A DNA stretch of 64,000 nt from Patescibacteria group bacterium (GCA_963169855.1 CAUJCN010000001.1:1-64000); one strand, 5' to 3'. Counted from the first letter of the stretch, positions 17,018-26,119 are shown. Made by a program: numbers and translations. The notes: generated from the letters alone by a model not told the origin.

Positions 17018-17416
17018 ATGGATGTAAACCTACTAGCTGTATTTCTAGCAGCACTATCTGCCTTCTTTTTAGGTTTTATTTGGTACACAGTTGTTTTTGC
17101 TAAACCTTGGCAAAAGGAAATCGGAATGGGCGAAAATGCAAACAATGCTCAACCACCAGCATTAGGAAAGTTGTTACTAGGATCTTTCGTTTTAGAAGTT
17201 TTAATGGCTTTTGTTTTGGCACGATTCTTTATTGGAACTCAAGCAGATTTAGTTGGAGGAATTAAAGCTGGATTCTTAGTGGGTTTAACTCTGGTTGGAT
17301 TTGCATTTGGAGTTAATTACCTGTTCGAAGGAAAGTCAATCAAACATTGGTTAATTAATGCTGGTTACAACACTGTAGTGTTTGCAGTTATGGGTGCAAT
17401 TATCGGAGCAATGTAA
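17018..17416 (+). CDS. DUF1761 family membrane protein
   Basis: A 132-aa protein with four hydrophobic segments. The start VFLAALSAFFLGFIWYTVVFAKPWQ, with its WYT and PW residues, and the ending HWLINAGYNTVVFAVMGAII match DUF1761. Function is unknown. A strong terminator follows the stop. Confidence 0.8.
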   Translation: MDVNLLAVFLAALSAFFLGFIWYTVVFAKPWQKEIGMGENANNAQPPALGKLLLGSFVLEVLMAFVLARFFIGTQADLVGGIKAGFLVGLTLVGFAFGVNYLFEGKSIKHWLINAGYNTVVFAVMGAIIGAM

Positions 17417-17438
17417 TGATTGACTCTTAAATGATGGT

Positions 17439-17467
17439 AAGGAAGGCTCAGTAATTGAGCCTCCTTT
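17439..17467. terminator. Bidirectional terminator
   Basis: AAGGAAGGCTCA / TTGAGCCTCCTT form a hairpin with a GTAA loop and one mismatch, T-rich on the plus side. It lies between the convergent DUF1761 gene and the small gene at 17472. Confidence 0.65.
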
Positions 17468-17471
17468 GTAC

Positions 17472-17648
17472 TTAATTTTCTTCTACGTATTTCTTAAAAT
17501 TATCTAAAATTGCCTGCCATCCTTCTCTTTGTAATTCTTCTTGTACTTTTTCATCTTCATTACTCGCTTTCGTCTCTTCTTCAACCTTTTCAGATTTGTT
17601 CATACTTGTGAAGAGACTTTTTGTCTTTGATTTCTTATCTTCGTCCAT
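17472..17648 (-). CDS. Small charged protein, 58 aa
   Basis: A minus-strand frame from ATG (17648) to TAA: MDEDKKSKTKSLFTSMNKSE, then a Glu/Lys-rich stretch, then REGWQAILDNFKKYVEEN. Its amphipathic C-terminal helix and tight fit between a terminator and a promoter-like gap make a real small gene likely. No family is recognised. Confidence 0.5.
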   Translation of the reverse strand: MDEDKKSKTKSLFTSMNKSEKVEEETKASNEDEKVQEELQREGWQAILDNFKKYVEEN

Positions 17649-17889
17649 GATTTTTTAGTAAAAGGTACTAATGGAATACTAAAAAATATTGCTCTTCTTT
17701 GCAAGCAAAGATTATAGACATCAATACTTATAGATATACTATACAAACTCTTTAATCTAACTTATTACCCTCTAGATATAGTAGGTACACGTTATTGACA
17801 TACATAATAAGTACATCTATTATGTGAATATAATAAATGCGAACCAAGCTTTATACGTTACTATACATATTTCTTAAACAATTCTTTAT
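17649..17889. other. AT-rich intergenic region, no gene seen
   Basis: About 240 bases between the divergent small gene (17472) and the secreted beta-helix gene (17890). Several TATA-like strings are present (tatagatatactatac near 17730), and promoters in both directions are expected here. I see no ORF, hairpin or repeat that I can support. Confidence 0.4.
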
Positions 17890-19641
17890 ATGAGATCAAA
17901 GAAATTCCTAATACTTGGAGTCGCGATACTCCTTGGAATAAGTGTTGTTGCAATATTTTTAATAATGAACCAGAACCTTGCGATAGAAGATTCAGAAGCA
18001 AGTAACTCAGCAGATTTGGAAGAAGCAGTAGCTGAATGGCCTGCATCCTCCGACTTAGTAACACTAGCCGCAGTTGGTACCAACCAGCAGTCTTGTTCTG
18101 ATCTAAGTGGACCAGCGGTATTGGTAAGTAGTGATCTACCAACATTCTTAAAGAAAGGAGAAGCATTCACAGGTACATTGAAAATATTAAACTGTTCCAA
18201 AGCAACATGGAAGAAGTATAACGGAAATAGAGGACATAACTTTGGTCCTGTAAATCCTCAAGAGAACAATACATTTGGGCCAACTAGATATGCACTACCT
18301 AACGATGTAGCACCAGGAACTTCCGTAGATCTACAAGTAACTGGAACAGCACCTTCTACAAATGGAAGTCATGTATTTCAACTAGGATTAGTTAAAGAAT
18401 CTGTAAAGTGGATTACACCATATCTATCTCCTCATATATTTATCGTTGGAGACTACAAGACATGTGATGCAGCAAGAGCATTGGTAAATACAACTCAAGA
18501 TGCAAAACAAACACTACAAACATGTATAGATGCAGCTCCAGTGGGATCTGCAGTTGTACTACCAACTGGTGTATACACAGTCTCGGGTCAGGTTCGAGTT
18601 AAAAATACAATCAGTTTAGTCTCTGAAAAAAGTGTATCAACAAGAACTGCTTTTACATGTGACACAGAACCCTACACCAATTGTGCAGTTATCAAGGCAG
18701 GAGCTACCTATAGAGGAGCAGGAACCACAGAGCCAGAAGTAGCTGTGCTAAGAGTAGCTAGTGAAAACGGAGGAAATGTTAATAATTTTACAATGGTAAA
18801 TATTGTAATCGATGGAAACATTACAGAACGTCTAGCTGCTTCAACTGGTAAATGTCTTGCAGGAGTAGCTAGAGACTTTAATATCTCTGCAAACAGTTAT
18901 GGATTTAAAATGTTTAGAAGTGCATCAGTGAATGCTGTCTGCGGTACTGGACTATCTCTTTTTGGAGGAACCTCTACAGAAGGTGGTGGGGCTGTTATAG
19001 CATTTAATCTATTTGCAAAAAACGGAACACATCATCAAGATGACGGCAATCATGGACCTTGGGCTGATGGTGCATCTATCGTAGGAAGGAATATGTATGT
19101 ATTTAACAATACTTTCTACAACAATACCGATGTAGATCTAATCTTCTGGCACAGCAAAGGAAGTCACATACATTACAATAGATTAAACCACAACAATCAA
19201 GACTACTATAGTTATGCAACATTAATGCTAACTGCAAATGTAGATGATCCAATTGGAGCAGATCACTCTGGAACTGTAATTTCATTTAACAAAATAAAGT
19301 GTGGAAGAGCATGTGGTTTTGGAATAGTTATTGGAGGAAAGAATTGGTCTCCTAGTGCTACTAAATCTTTAGGGGGAACAGTTAAGAACAATACGATTCA
19401 AGGAACTTATCAAGCAATAAGTGTTGCTGGTGCAGGAACAGCAGAAGCTCCAGTCATTATCTCTGGTAACAAGTTTGTTAATACTAAATACATTAAGAAC
19501 AGTTGTGGAGAAACAACAACAGACCTTGTATATAACCCTGGCAGTGTAGTCTCACACGACTTAACTAGTAGAGTTAATAGCAAAGGTTGGAACTGTACCT
19601 TACCTAGCTGTAACTTTGATCAGAACTTCTGTGCAAACTAA
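17890..19641 (+). CDS. Secreted right-handed beta-helix protein with Ig-like domain
   Basis: A 583-aa exported protein. A signal anchor (about 5-27) is followed by a low-complexity linker and an Ig-like domain (about 75-190; NCSKATWKKYNG, then FGPTRYALPNDVAPGTSVDL, similar to NBR1/FW-type sandwich domains). A right-handed beta-helix of the pectate-lyase/parallel-repeat type (about 190-550) comes next, with asparagine-rich turns such as FNNTFYNNTDVDLIFWHSKG. Paired cysteines suggest disulfides outside the cell. It could bind or cut polysaccharide; catalytic residues are not evident. Codon use is AT-rich like its neighbours. Confidence 0.75.
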   Translation: MRSKKFLILGVAILLGISVVAIFLIMNQNLAIEDSEASNSADLEEAVAEWPASSDLVTLAAVGTNQQSCSDLSGPAVLVSSDLPTFLKKGEAFTGTLKILNCSKATWKKYNGNRGHNFGPVNPQENNTFGPTRYALPNDVAPGTSVDLQVTGTAPSTNGSHVFQLGLVKESVKWITPYLSPHIFIVGDYKTCDAARALVNTTQDAKQTLQTCIDAAPVGSAVVLPTGVYTVSGQVRVKNTISLVSEKSVSTRTAFTCDTEPYTNCAVIKAGATYRGAGTTEPEVAVLRVASENGGNVNNFTMVNIVIDGNITERLAASTGKCLAGVARDFNISANSYGFKMFRSASVNAVCGTGLSLFGGTSTEGGGAVIAFNLFAKNGTHHQDDGNHGPWADGASIVGRNMYVFNNTFYNNTDVDLIFWHSKGSHIHYNRLNHNNQDYYSYATLMLTANVDDPIGADHSGTVISFNKIKCGRACGFGIVIGGKNWSPSATKSLGGTVKNNTIQGTYQAISVAGAGTAEAPVIISGNKFVNTKYIKNSCGETTTDLVYNPGSVVSHDLTSRVNSKGWNCTLPSCNFDQNFCAN

Positions 19642-19697
19642 TAGAGAAAGTAAGATTGATAGAATCGTGGATAATAGAATCGTGGATAATTGAATTG

Positions 19698-19721
19698 AAA
19701 AGGCACCAAACGGTGCCTTTT
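19698..19721. terminator. Bidirectional terminator
   Basis: AAAAGGCACC / GGTGCCTTTT is a perfect 10-bp stem with an AAAC loop and T-runs both ways, between the convergent beta-helix and SWIB genes. Just before it the 15-mer agaatcgtggataat occurs twice in tandem. Confidence 0.85.
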
Positions 19722-19740
19722 CTTAAATCTTAATATAACC

Positions 19741-19992
19741 TTATGAAAGGTGAGCAGATACAAGTTTTGTCATTTCGAACATGTTTACTTGTGCCTTTCC
19801 TCCGAAAACCTTCTTTAGTTTATCGTCAGCATTGATATTTCTCTTGTTTGTTTGATCCTGTAGACCGTTAGCTTTGATATAAGCCCAAAGTTTTTTTGTA
19901 ACTTCTGTTCTTGGCATAGGTCCTGCTCCTACAACAGCTTGTAGATCTGCAGAAAGATTCATTGGTTTAGCTAATCCTTTAGGTACTGCCAT
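19741..19992 (-). CDS. SWIB/MDM2 domain protein
   Basis: An 83-aa protein consisting only of a SWIB domain: LQAVVGAGPMPRTEVTKKLW, then IKANGLQDQTNKRNINADDK, then FGGKAQVNMFEMTKLVSAHL. In eukaryotes the fold is a chromatin-remodelling subunit. Stand-alone bacterial copies are known in some lineages and are thought to be DNA-associated. Its role here is unknown. Confidence 0.9.
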   Translation of the reverse strand: MAVPKGLAKPMNLSADLQAVVGAGPMPRTEVTKKLWAYIKANGLQDQTNKRNINADDKLKKVFGGKAQVNMFEMTKLVSAHLS

Positions 19993-20163
19993 ATATATTT
20001 ATTAAAAATTAAATAGTACCTTACAATCTACCATAGTTTGTTACTTTTACCAAGATACAAGGAAGAGAACGCTCTCCAAGCGTCAATATTGAGTATATAT
20101 GAGACTGGATCAGAACGTCCAACCAATAGGCAAAAATAATTAGTTTTACATAGTAAAACTTGC

Positions 20164-20169
20164 TATAAT
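20164..20169 (+). promoter_or_regulatory. Candidate -10 box of the GC-rich block 1
   Basis: TATAAT after a TGC, about 520 bases before the surface-protein gene. A second candidate (TAAAAT at 20283-20288) lies nearer the structured leader. Which one is used cannot be told from sequence. Confidence 0.35.
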
Positions 20170-20280
20170 TGTGCATAAATTTAGTGTACAGAAATGTATC
20201 TAGATTTACCAATTTTTGATATGCCTTATTAAGCTATCTCGTACTTAAGAATAAAATCTTCTGTGCACTTTAACAATCTG

Positions 20281-20689
20281 GATAAAATTTGATATCTGAA
20301 ACAATATGGTAAGGTAAACCCGATGTCAGCAAAGTGTGCCTTAAAAAAGACATACCTGGCTGTCATCGGGGGAATTACCCCATACAGTTCTGCTCTTTAT
20401 TTCATTGAGCAGATTCTGACCGAAAATTTAAAAATCCTTTTCCAGGGAGGAAAACCAGGAAAGGTACGGTAGATATTGCCGTGGTCCTTCAAAAAGACCA
20501 AATGTATTGGGGAGCGCGAGGCCTTCCCGTGTCGAAAGACCGAAGTCGAAAGACAAGCCTTGTGGGGGAGAAAACCACCCGCCTAGCGAAAGCAAAGCGA
20601 AAAAATCATCTCGAGAGCAGAGGGGGCAGGAATCGTCTAAGCGGATTATTGCCGAAAACGGCCTGTTCCCTCAAAAGGAGGCAAAGGTA
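20281..20689 (+). ncRNA. Long structured 5' leader of the GC-rich surface-protein gene
   Basis: About 410 bases without a convincing gene but dense in hairpins. CCCGATGTCAGC (20319-20330) pairs with GCTGTCATCGGG (20359-20370) with one mismatch. TCTGCTC/GAGCAGA lies at 20389-20413, and two tandem GTC-GAAA-GAC mini-hairpins at 20531-20554 sit inside a CTTCCC/GGGGAG helix. GC-GAAA-GC is at 20586-20593. GNRA loops suggest tertiary structure. It ends at an AAGGAGG ribosome site (20675-20681). It could be a riboswitch-like leader, an mRNA stabiliser or an independent RNA; no known class is recognised. It shares AAACCCGATG...CGGGG with the leader at 48.4 kb. Confidence 0.5.
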
Positions 20690-22399
20690 ATGAGTAAGAA
20701 ATTCTTTTGGGTGCTCGCGGCAGTAATTCTTGCCGTAAGCACCATCGGGTTTGCCGCGCTGTCAAGCGCGGCGAACGAAGCCGCAGTGGAACCGATTGTG
20801 GAGGTGCTAACACAGGTACCGCCACAGGAAGTTCAAAGCGTGGTTATTGTTGCGGCGCAACCGACGTACGCGGAATGGCAAGCGGCGCAGTCAATCGAAC
20901 TGCCCCAACACCATCCCGAGTTACTGTCGGTGACCGTTGTCTGTTATAACGCAACCCATTACAAAGGCTTCGTGACGGCTCGGCCAGACGCCGACCGTCC
21001 GTCTCTGACGTGGTGGATCGTTTCGCCAGCGGGATATCTTCCCGTTGGTGAACAGACCGCGACGTTAGTGAACACGTTCAGCCGTGAAATCCTAGTGCCT
21101 GTAAGCCAGGCGAGCTACACCGAAACGGTCACGGCTCGCTGGTCAAACAATGCACAGGGAACCGGTTCGGTGACTTTCAACCGTCCACAGAACTGCCCGC
21201 CGAGTGCAACCACTGCGGCACCTACGACGGTAGTTCCACCAACGGTTCAGCCTACAACGGAAACTCCGCCCACGGTTCAACCTACGACGGTCACTCCGCC
21301 GACAGTTCAACCCACAACGGAGACTCCGCCCACGGTGCAACCCACGACGGAGACTCCGCCCACGGTTCAGCCCACAACGGAGACTCCGCCTACGGTTCAG
21401 CCCACGACTGAGACTCCGCCCACGGTGCAACCGACAATCACGCTGACGCCGTCCCTGACGGCGACCAACGTGCAGAACAATCCGACGCCGACGCAGCCGG
21501 CTAGCACTGACATTCCAGTGTATGCGTGCGACAACGTCTCGATCCAATATGATGGGACAACGTTGGAGTACCAGACACCAGATTTGAAGTGGCACTACGG
21601 TGCAACCCTCAACGCAGGACGACTCGTACTGGCGCAAGGGTCAGCACCGCATGGTGCCAGATTCCGTTTGGTGTACAACGGCATCGTGTTGGTTGAGTTC
21701 ACTATGAACCAGGGCCAGTGCGAGTGGGTTCCGACCTTTAGCGAGGTCACGCCCACACCGCCGCCAGACCCCTGTCCGGAATGCACGGAGTACTACTGTG
21801 AAATGCAACTCGGAGACGAGTTGATTACTCCGTACTGGGACTGGAAGCGCGGGCTGCTTTACAACGTTCGCTCAACCAAACCGTTCCCCGGCGTCCAGGT
21901 CACGTACCCCGACATCAACGGGGTGACCCGTTTCTTTGCCCATCGCCTCACGGCGAGCGAAGTTTTGACGATCCTCGCGGAGACCGACACGGAGTTTGCG
22001 CTCGCGGGCGAGATCACCTTCAGCAACAGCGAAGGCGTCCACACGATCGAAGGACACGGAAACGTGAACCTTATTGATGCCGCGTTCGTTGAGCTTGCCA
22101 AGGGCAATTCGCCCCACGTCCAAGTCGAAGGCGGCCAGTGCTCCGAATGCCAACAGGGCGGATGGAGCACCCGTATCGTGAATGGTGAGCTCTATTGGTG
22201 GGTGGGATACGGCGGTACGCCGTATGACCTCGCCCTCGCAATCGAGATCGACGCGGCCATGGAAATTGGTGAGGCTTTCGCCAGGGCGAAGCGAATTTAC
22301 GAACGCTTCCACGATGACGCTGCTGCCTTAGTTGCCGCCAAGAGGCCTGATCCGGGCTTCGGTTGGTACAACATAGACGGAGAACGTCTCGGCCAGTAA
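20690..22399 (+). CDS. Secreted Thr/Pro-repeat surface protein
   Basis: A 569-aa exported protein. The ATG at 20690 is chosen because AAGGAGG precedes it by 8 bases and the chain then begins with a clear signal peptide (MSKKFFWVLAAVILAVSTIG); a longer in-frame start at 20507 would bury it. A beta-rich domain (about 75-175) is followed by six to seven copies of PPTVQPTTET as a stalk, then two more domains with Cys-x-x-Cys pairs (CPECTEYYCEM, CSECQQGG). A wall-spanning adhesin-like role is inferred. The gene is about 58 percent GC by eye against AT-rich neighbours, with a different codon use, so recent transfer is likely. Confidence 0.7.
   Translation: MSKKFFWVLAAVILAVSTIGFAALSSAANEAAVEPIVEVLTQVPPQEVQSVVIVAAQPTYAEWQAAQSIELPQHHPELLSVTVVCYNATHYKGFVTARPDADRPSLTWWIVSPAGYLPVGEQTATLVNTFSREILVPVSQASYTETVTARWSNNAQGTGSVTFNRPQNCPPSATTAAPTTVVPPTVQPTTETPPTVQPTTVTPPTVQPTTETPPTVQPTTETPPTVQPTTETPPTVQPTTETPPTVQPTITLTPSLTATNVQNNPTPTQPASTDIPVYACDNVSIQYDGTTLEYQTPDLKWHYGATLNAGRLVLAQGSAPHGARFRLVYNGIVLVEFTMNQGQCEWVPTFSEVTPTPPPDPCPECTEYYCEMQLGDELITPYWDWKRGLLYNVRSTKPFPGVQVTYPDINGVTRFFAHRLTASEVLTILAETDTEFALAGEITFSNSEGVHTIEGHGNVNLIDAAFVELAKGNSPHVQVEGGQCSECQQGGWSTRIVNGELYWWVGYGGTPYDLALAIEIDAAMEIGEAFARAKRIYERFHDDAAALVAAKRPDPGFGWYNIDGERLGQ
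21236..21436 (+). repeat. 30-bp tandem repeat encoding PPTVQPTTET
   Basis: Six full 30-bp units and a seventh partial one, differing mainly at third positions and once at the ninth residue (E to V in unit 2). Synonymous divergence shows the array is maintained for protein sequence. It forms the extended stalk of the surface protein. Confidence 0.9.
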
Positions 22400-22408
22400 G
22401 ATATCAAA

Positions 22409-22443
22409 CCCACACCCCACTAGTAATTTGTAGTGTGGTGGGG
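22409..22443 (+). terminator. Hairpin after the surface-protein gene
   Basis: An imperfect 13-bp stem with two mismatches (CCCACACCCCACTA against TAGTGTGGTGGGG), ten bases after the stop. No long T-run follows, so it is more a 3' stabiliser or first part of a tandem terminator than a complete terminator. Confidence 0.5.
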
Positions 22444-22459
22444 ATTTATCCAGATTGAA

Positions 22460-22486
22460 AAACACCCGTCGTAATGGCGGGTGTTT
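22460..22486 (+). terminator. Rho-independent terminator of GC-rich block 1
   Basis: AAACACCCG / CGGGTGTTT form a 9-bp stem followed by CTTTTTCTTGTTTTT. It closes the transcript of the surface protein. Confidence 0.85.
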
Positions 22487-22511
22487 CTTTTTCTTGTTTT
22501 TGAAGACTAAA

Positions 22512-23951
22512 TTACATTTCTACCAATCCAAACAATCTCCTTTTACCAAGGCCAATTGCTCTTCTTGAACTTTTGTAAGTTTTATCTAGAGTAGCATCAT
22601 TAAAAAAATCAATTATTCCCAGAATTTCTGCTGTTCGCTTTTCATAATAAGTTTCTTCCCACTTTCCAAAAACTTCTGGAAAACATGATTCAACAAACAT
22701 AAGTAAATCATCAAATTTATCAAAATCTGCTACTTCATCAATAATCCATGTGTTTAAATTCATCCATCTTTCAATTTCTGGATCATATTGAGTAAGCTGT
22801 GGAGACTGACCCAACTCGAAGGTTGCTTTCAACACTTCTAACCCTTTGGACTTTCTAATTGAGTGTATAAGTCTTTCTTTTCTTATGCGATTTTTAATTG
22901 ATTGTTCAAGTTTTCTAAATTCAGTTTTAGATAGCTTATTTAAAAGAAATTGCTTTATATGGTTTAGATATTGAGGAGGATTAAGATGCATATTTCCTAT
23001 TACATTTGGGACTGCAAATGTTGTATCACATAAATCAAGTCTTTGTCTATCAGCTACATTTTTAAAGTTCCCTCGACCGAAAATACCACCCACATGCTGA
23101 CTTCGTCCTCTGAAGGCTGTTTGCACAACATTACCTAAAGCAACAACTTCATCCCTATCACTACCAAAAGTGTCTCTAGATGATGGACTTGCGTAGCGTG
23201 TATCGTCTGCGTAAGGAATATCACAAACTCTAATCGCGTAGAATCCATGATGCTTTCTCTTCTCCATTATGATTACAAGATTTCTAACTGCTTCGTCAAA
23301 TCTCTTATACGCATGTGAATCCCAGATCCCAACTCCACCTTCAGCAGGAAAAGTATCCAGAGGTAATCTAACCAAGTAATTGTTTTTTAATGCAGCTTTG
23401 ATATTAGAAATAGCTGACCTATCAATTCGTGAGTCTGTATCTAAGAGAAGGTATGTTCCATCTCTATTCTGAGCCAAATATCTTCTAAGAATAATTTGTT
23501 CTCCAATTTTTCGAGATCTTTCTATAAAGTCATCGCTTGTACGACCTTCGAAAGGTTCATTAGCTAGATCTACGTAACCAATAACAATTCTGCTCATTGC
23601 AGACAACAATTTTGCATACTCATTTTCCGAAAAAGTAAAAAGCCCTTCAAGCTTTTCAAAATCTCCAGATTGAAGAATGTTTAGAACCTTGAGTAATTGT
23701 AGATTGTATCTGTACCTTTCAGTTCTGGACCACTTATCTTCGTGGGAATTGTTTACCACATAAATTATTTCAATCCTTCCTGAGTGATCTTGTCTTCCTA
23801 AATCTATCAAGCTCTTTATGAAACATCCATTTACTAAATCGTGGCCAGAAATAGGAAGTACTACACTTGTACAAATGTCTGAAGCTAAGTCTGGTATGTG
23901 CGTGGAAAATTGAGATTCGTGTTGAAAGAAACTACTGTATTCATTAATCAT
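22512..23951 (-). CDS. Glycosyltransferase-like (GT-A) protein
   Basis: A 479-aa cytosolic protein. The N-terminus has a GT2-like start (TSVVLPISGHD, then IEIIYVVNNSHED). GTYLLLDTDSRIDRSAISNI (about 165-184) gives a DTDS metal-binding motif typical of GT-A enzymes. RYLAQNRDG and FPAEGGVGIWDSHAYKRF follow where acceptor residues usually lie. The C-terminal 150 residues are helical. No close family is recognised. It is divergently transcribed from the phosphatase gene at 24049. Confidence 0.55.
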   Translation of the reverse strand: MINEYSSFFQHESQFSTHIPDLASDICTSVVLPISGHDLVNGCFIKSLIDLGRQDHSGRIEIIYVVNNSHEDKWSRTERYRYNLQLLKVLNILQSGDFEKLEGLFTFSENEYAKLLSAMSRIVIGYVDLANEPFEGRTSDDFIERSRKIGEQIILRRYLAQNRDGTYLLLDTDSRIDRSAISNIKAALKNNYLVRLPLDTFPAEGGVGIWDSHAYKRFDEAVRNLVIIMEKRKHHGFYAIRVCDIPYADDTRYASPSSRDTFGSDRDEVVALGNVVQTAFRGRSQHVGGIFGRGNFKNVADRQRLDLCDTTFAVPNVIGNMHLNPPQYLNHIKQFLLNKLSKTEFRKLEQSIKNRIRKERLIHSIRKSKGLEVLKATFELGQSPQLTQYDPEIERWMNLNTWIIDEVADFDKFDDLLMFVESCFPEVFGKWEETYYEKRTAEILGIIDFFNDATLDKTYKSSRRAIGLGKRRLFGLVEM

Positions 23952-24048
23952 GTCGCGATTTTAACACAGTTAAGCTTTATCGGCTTTTATATGTCTAGGG
24001 TTTTCTGTTAGAATGTAAGCTAGTTAATTAGAGTGAAAAAGTATACAA

Positions 24049-24723
24049 ATGGAATCAGCAATAATACCAATACGACACGGTAAAACTAATTATACAGAGA
24101 AAGATCTAGACCTAACTCTCCAAGGTATTGAGGAGACAAAAGATCTAGCACGCGATATGGCTAAAGAAATTACTAGTTACGACGAGCTTATCGTACTGTC
24201 ATCACCATTAGCTAGAACGAGAGGAACTGCAAAAGTCTTTTTAGATGAATTGAATATGTCTACCGACCCAAAGATTATGCGATCGGTGAGATGTATAGAT
24301 ATCCATGACATAAGGGCTTTTCATGAGTTTGAGAAGACAAACAGCACAAGTGTTTATGGACAAATGTGGTTTAATCATCCTGACCTTGCAGAAACAAGTA
24401 ACTTTGCCGAAGGCAGAAACCTAGTAAACGAAAGAGCGGGTCAGTTCTTAAGACATATGTCGCAATTCGTTGCAAGAAGATCAAAAGAAACAGGGAAAAG
24501 AATCTGTGTGTTAGTGTTTACTCATTTTGAAATAGCCTCCAACTATCTAAGACCCTTATACGACACAGAAATTTTTCCTGATGTAGAAGCCCCTGGAATT
24601 AAAAACTCAGAAGCAATCAAAATTCTAGTAAATCCCGAAACCCCAAGAGAAGTTACAATCGAGGCTCGTACACTAAGAAAAAAAGCTTTAATTGATGGCA
24701 ACAATCTTATTCCCTTAGACTAG
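24049..24723 (+). CDS. Histidine phosphatase family protein
   Basis: A 224-aa protein. The catalytic IPIRHGKTNY is at the N-terminus, then LTLQGIEETKDLA, VLSSPLARTRGTAKVF and the second His in VLVFTHFEIASN. This is the usual arrangement of phosphoglycerate-mutase-like phosphatases. It lies 4 nt upstream of an APH-type kinase, suggesting a kinase/phosphatase pair on a related metabolite; that link is inference. Confidence 0.85.
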   Translation: MESAIIPIRHGKTNYTEKDLDLTLQGIEETKDLARDMAKEITSYDELIVLSSPLARTRGTAKVFLDELNMSTDPKIMRSVRCIDIHDIRAFHEFEKTNSTSVYGQMWFNHPDLAETSNFAEGRNLVNERAGQFLRHMSQFVARRSKETGKRICVLVFTHFEIASNYLRPLYDTEIFPDVEAPGIKNSEAIKILVNPETPREVTIEARTLRKKALIDGNNLIPLD

Positions 24724-24727
24724 AACA

Positions 24728-25759
24728 ATGAACTTTGAAGAAGCAGTTAACAAATACTTTGCAGATCGAAACGCAAAAGTTATTTCAATTGAAAAGCTCG
24801 GTTCTGGTCTAGTGGCTGATGGATACAGAGTTGATTACGAAATAAATGGAGTTTCATCAAAAGTTGTATGCAGAAGACTTCATGGAGAAGGAATGTCTAG
24901 AGATTATCTTTCTGACAATCTAGGTTACTTACTACTTCAACATCATATTGCAGAAACTCATCCACAGCACGTTAAATCAGAGAACGTCGTTTGTTTTGGA
25001 GAAAAAATTGAAACTTTTTCTCTTGAGGGAGTCCAAGATGTATTTCAAATAGTTGAATTTGCAGAAGGTGATAGTTATTTTAAGTATATCAGTGAAATTA
25101 AAGACGGGTTTACAGCCGAGCAAGAAAATCTTGTAACTGGAATTACTCAATACATGAAAAACGCTCATGATATCAAACCTGAATTTAAGGAAAGCAAAAA
25201 TGCAAACTTGTACTGGAGACATTCTCAGGATTTTATTGGAAGTGAAGTTTTGATGGATATTCTCGATGTTTGGCCAAATGACGATCTATTATCGATTGAA
25301 CGAAGATCAGAGTTAATAAGAAATTTATACGTTATCAGAGAAGAAACAAGACATCTTTCTAATAGATGCGCAATGATTCATTCTGATTTACATCCAGATA
25401 ATATTCGCGTTTCCAACGGGGAAGTTCGAGTATTAGATTCTGCAAGAACAATCTGGGGAGAACCAATGGACGATCTGACTAGCATGCTGGCAAATTACTT
25501 TTTCTTTGGACAAAAATTCCCCGAATCTAAATCTGAATATAAGAAAGCATACGACACAATGTTAGCGACTTATTTTGATGGATCAATCGATTCAGATAGC
25601 AATAAAGTTGCAAGATTATATTTACCTATTAGACTTTTAATCCTTGCTCATCCAATATTTTTTTCTAATGACTCTAAGCAATTGAAGAAATTCATAGTTA
25701 ATTTGGCGTTATCAATATCAACAGATAAAAATTTTACACTAAACAACTTATGGAAATAA
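24728..25759 (+). CDS. APH-type phosphotransferase
   Basis: A 343-aa aminoglycoside-phosphotransferase/choline-kinase-like fold. The catalytic loop IHSDLHPDNIRV (HxDxxxxN) lies near residue 220 and is followed by the metal-binding Asp in VRVLDSART. The N-terminus carries the nucleotide lobe (LGSGLVADGYRVDYEI). A small-molecule kinase is most likely. It follows the histidine phosphatase by 4 nt, and its end overlaps the DUF1801 gene start by 10 nt (translational coupling). Confidence 0.8.
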   Translation: MNFEEAVNKYFADRNAKVISIEKLGSGLVADGYRVDYEINGVSSKVVCRRLHGEGMSRDYLSDNLGYLLLQHHIAETHPQHVKSENVVCFGEKIETFSLEGVQDVFQIVEFAEGDSYFKYISEIKDGFTAEQENLVTGITQYMKNAHDIKPEFKESKNANLYWRHSQDFIGSEVLMDILDVWPNDDLLSIERRSELIRNLYVIREETRHLSNRCAMIHSDLHPDNIRVSNGEVRVLDSARTIWGEPMDDLTSMLANYFFFGQKFPESKSEYKKAYDTMLATYFDGSIDSDSNKVARLYLPIRLLILAHPIFFSNDSKQLKKFIVNLALSISTDKNFTLNNLWK

Positions 25760-26119
25760 CAAATACAAAACCTGATGATTTTATTAAATCACTTCCCTTA
25801 GAACATCGAGATGATATTGCAACGTTGGATAAATTAATAGTAAGTGTTGATCCAAAACAAAGTAGAGTAATGTGGGAAGGAAAATTCTGGGGTGGAACAG
25901 ATCAGAAGATTATTGGCTATAAAAATGTAGTTTTTCGAGCAGGAACAAAAAAAAGAAGTTGAATGGTTTGCTGTTGGATTAGCATTGCAAAAAAATTACA
26001 TAACCGTTTATGCAGTTGCTGTTAGTGGGAACATGTATCTGGTTGAAGAGTTTAAAGACAAACTTGGCAAGAAAGTTAAAGTCGGAAAAAGCATTCATAT
26101 TGTATGGCACACACTATAG
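25750..26119 (+). pseudogene. DUF1801-like gene with a frameshift
   Basis: The first frame (25750-25962) encodes the DUF1801-like start and IIGYKNVVFR. A different frame then gives KKEVEWFAVGLALQKNYITV and continues to VGKSIHIVWHTL with a stop at 26117-26119. The shift falls near 25935-25955 beside a run of eight A. Rejoined, the protein would be about 122 aa, the normal size. Either an assembly error in the A-run or a real pseudogene. Confidence 0.7.

Noticed and set aside
20021..20212. 63-aa minus-strand frame
   Set aside because: No ribosome site, no family, and it overlaps the probable promoter of the GC-rich block.
20481..20690. Extended N-terminus or separate ORFs over the structured leader
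   Set aside because: The frame from 20507 would put 61 basic residues before a perfect signal peptide. AAGGAGG sits in front of the ATG at 20690, and the region is full of RNA hairpins. The other frame at 20481 has no support.
21236..21436. CRISPR array
   Set aside because: The units are contiguous without spacers and encode a protein repeat. No cas gene and no other repeat-spacer array was seen in the window.
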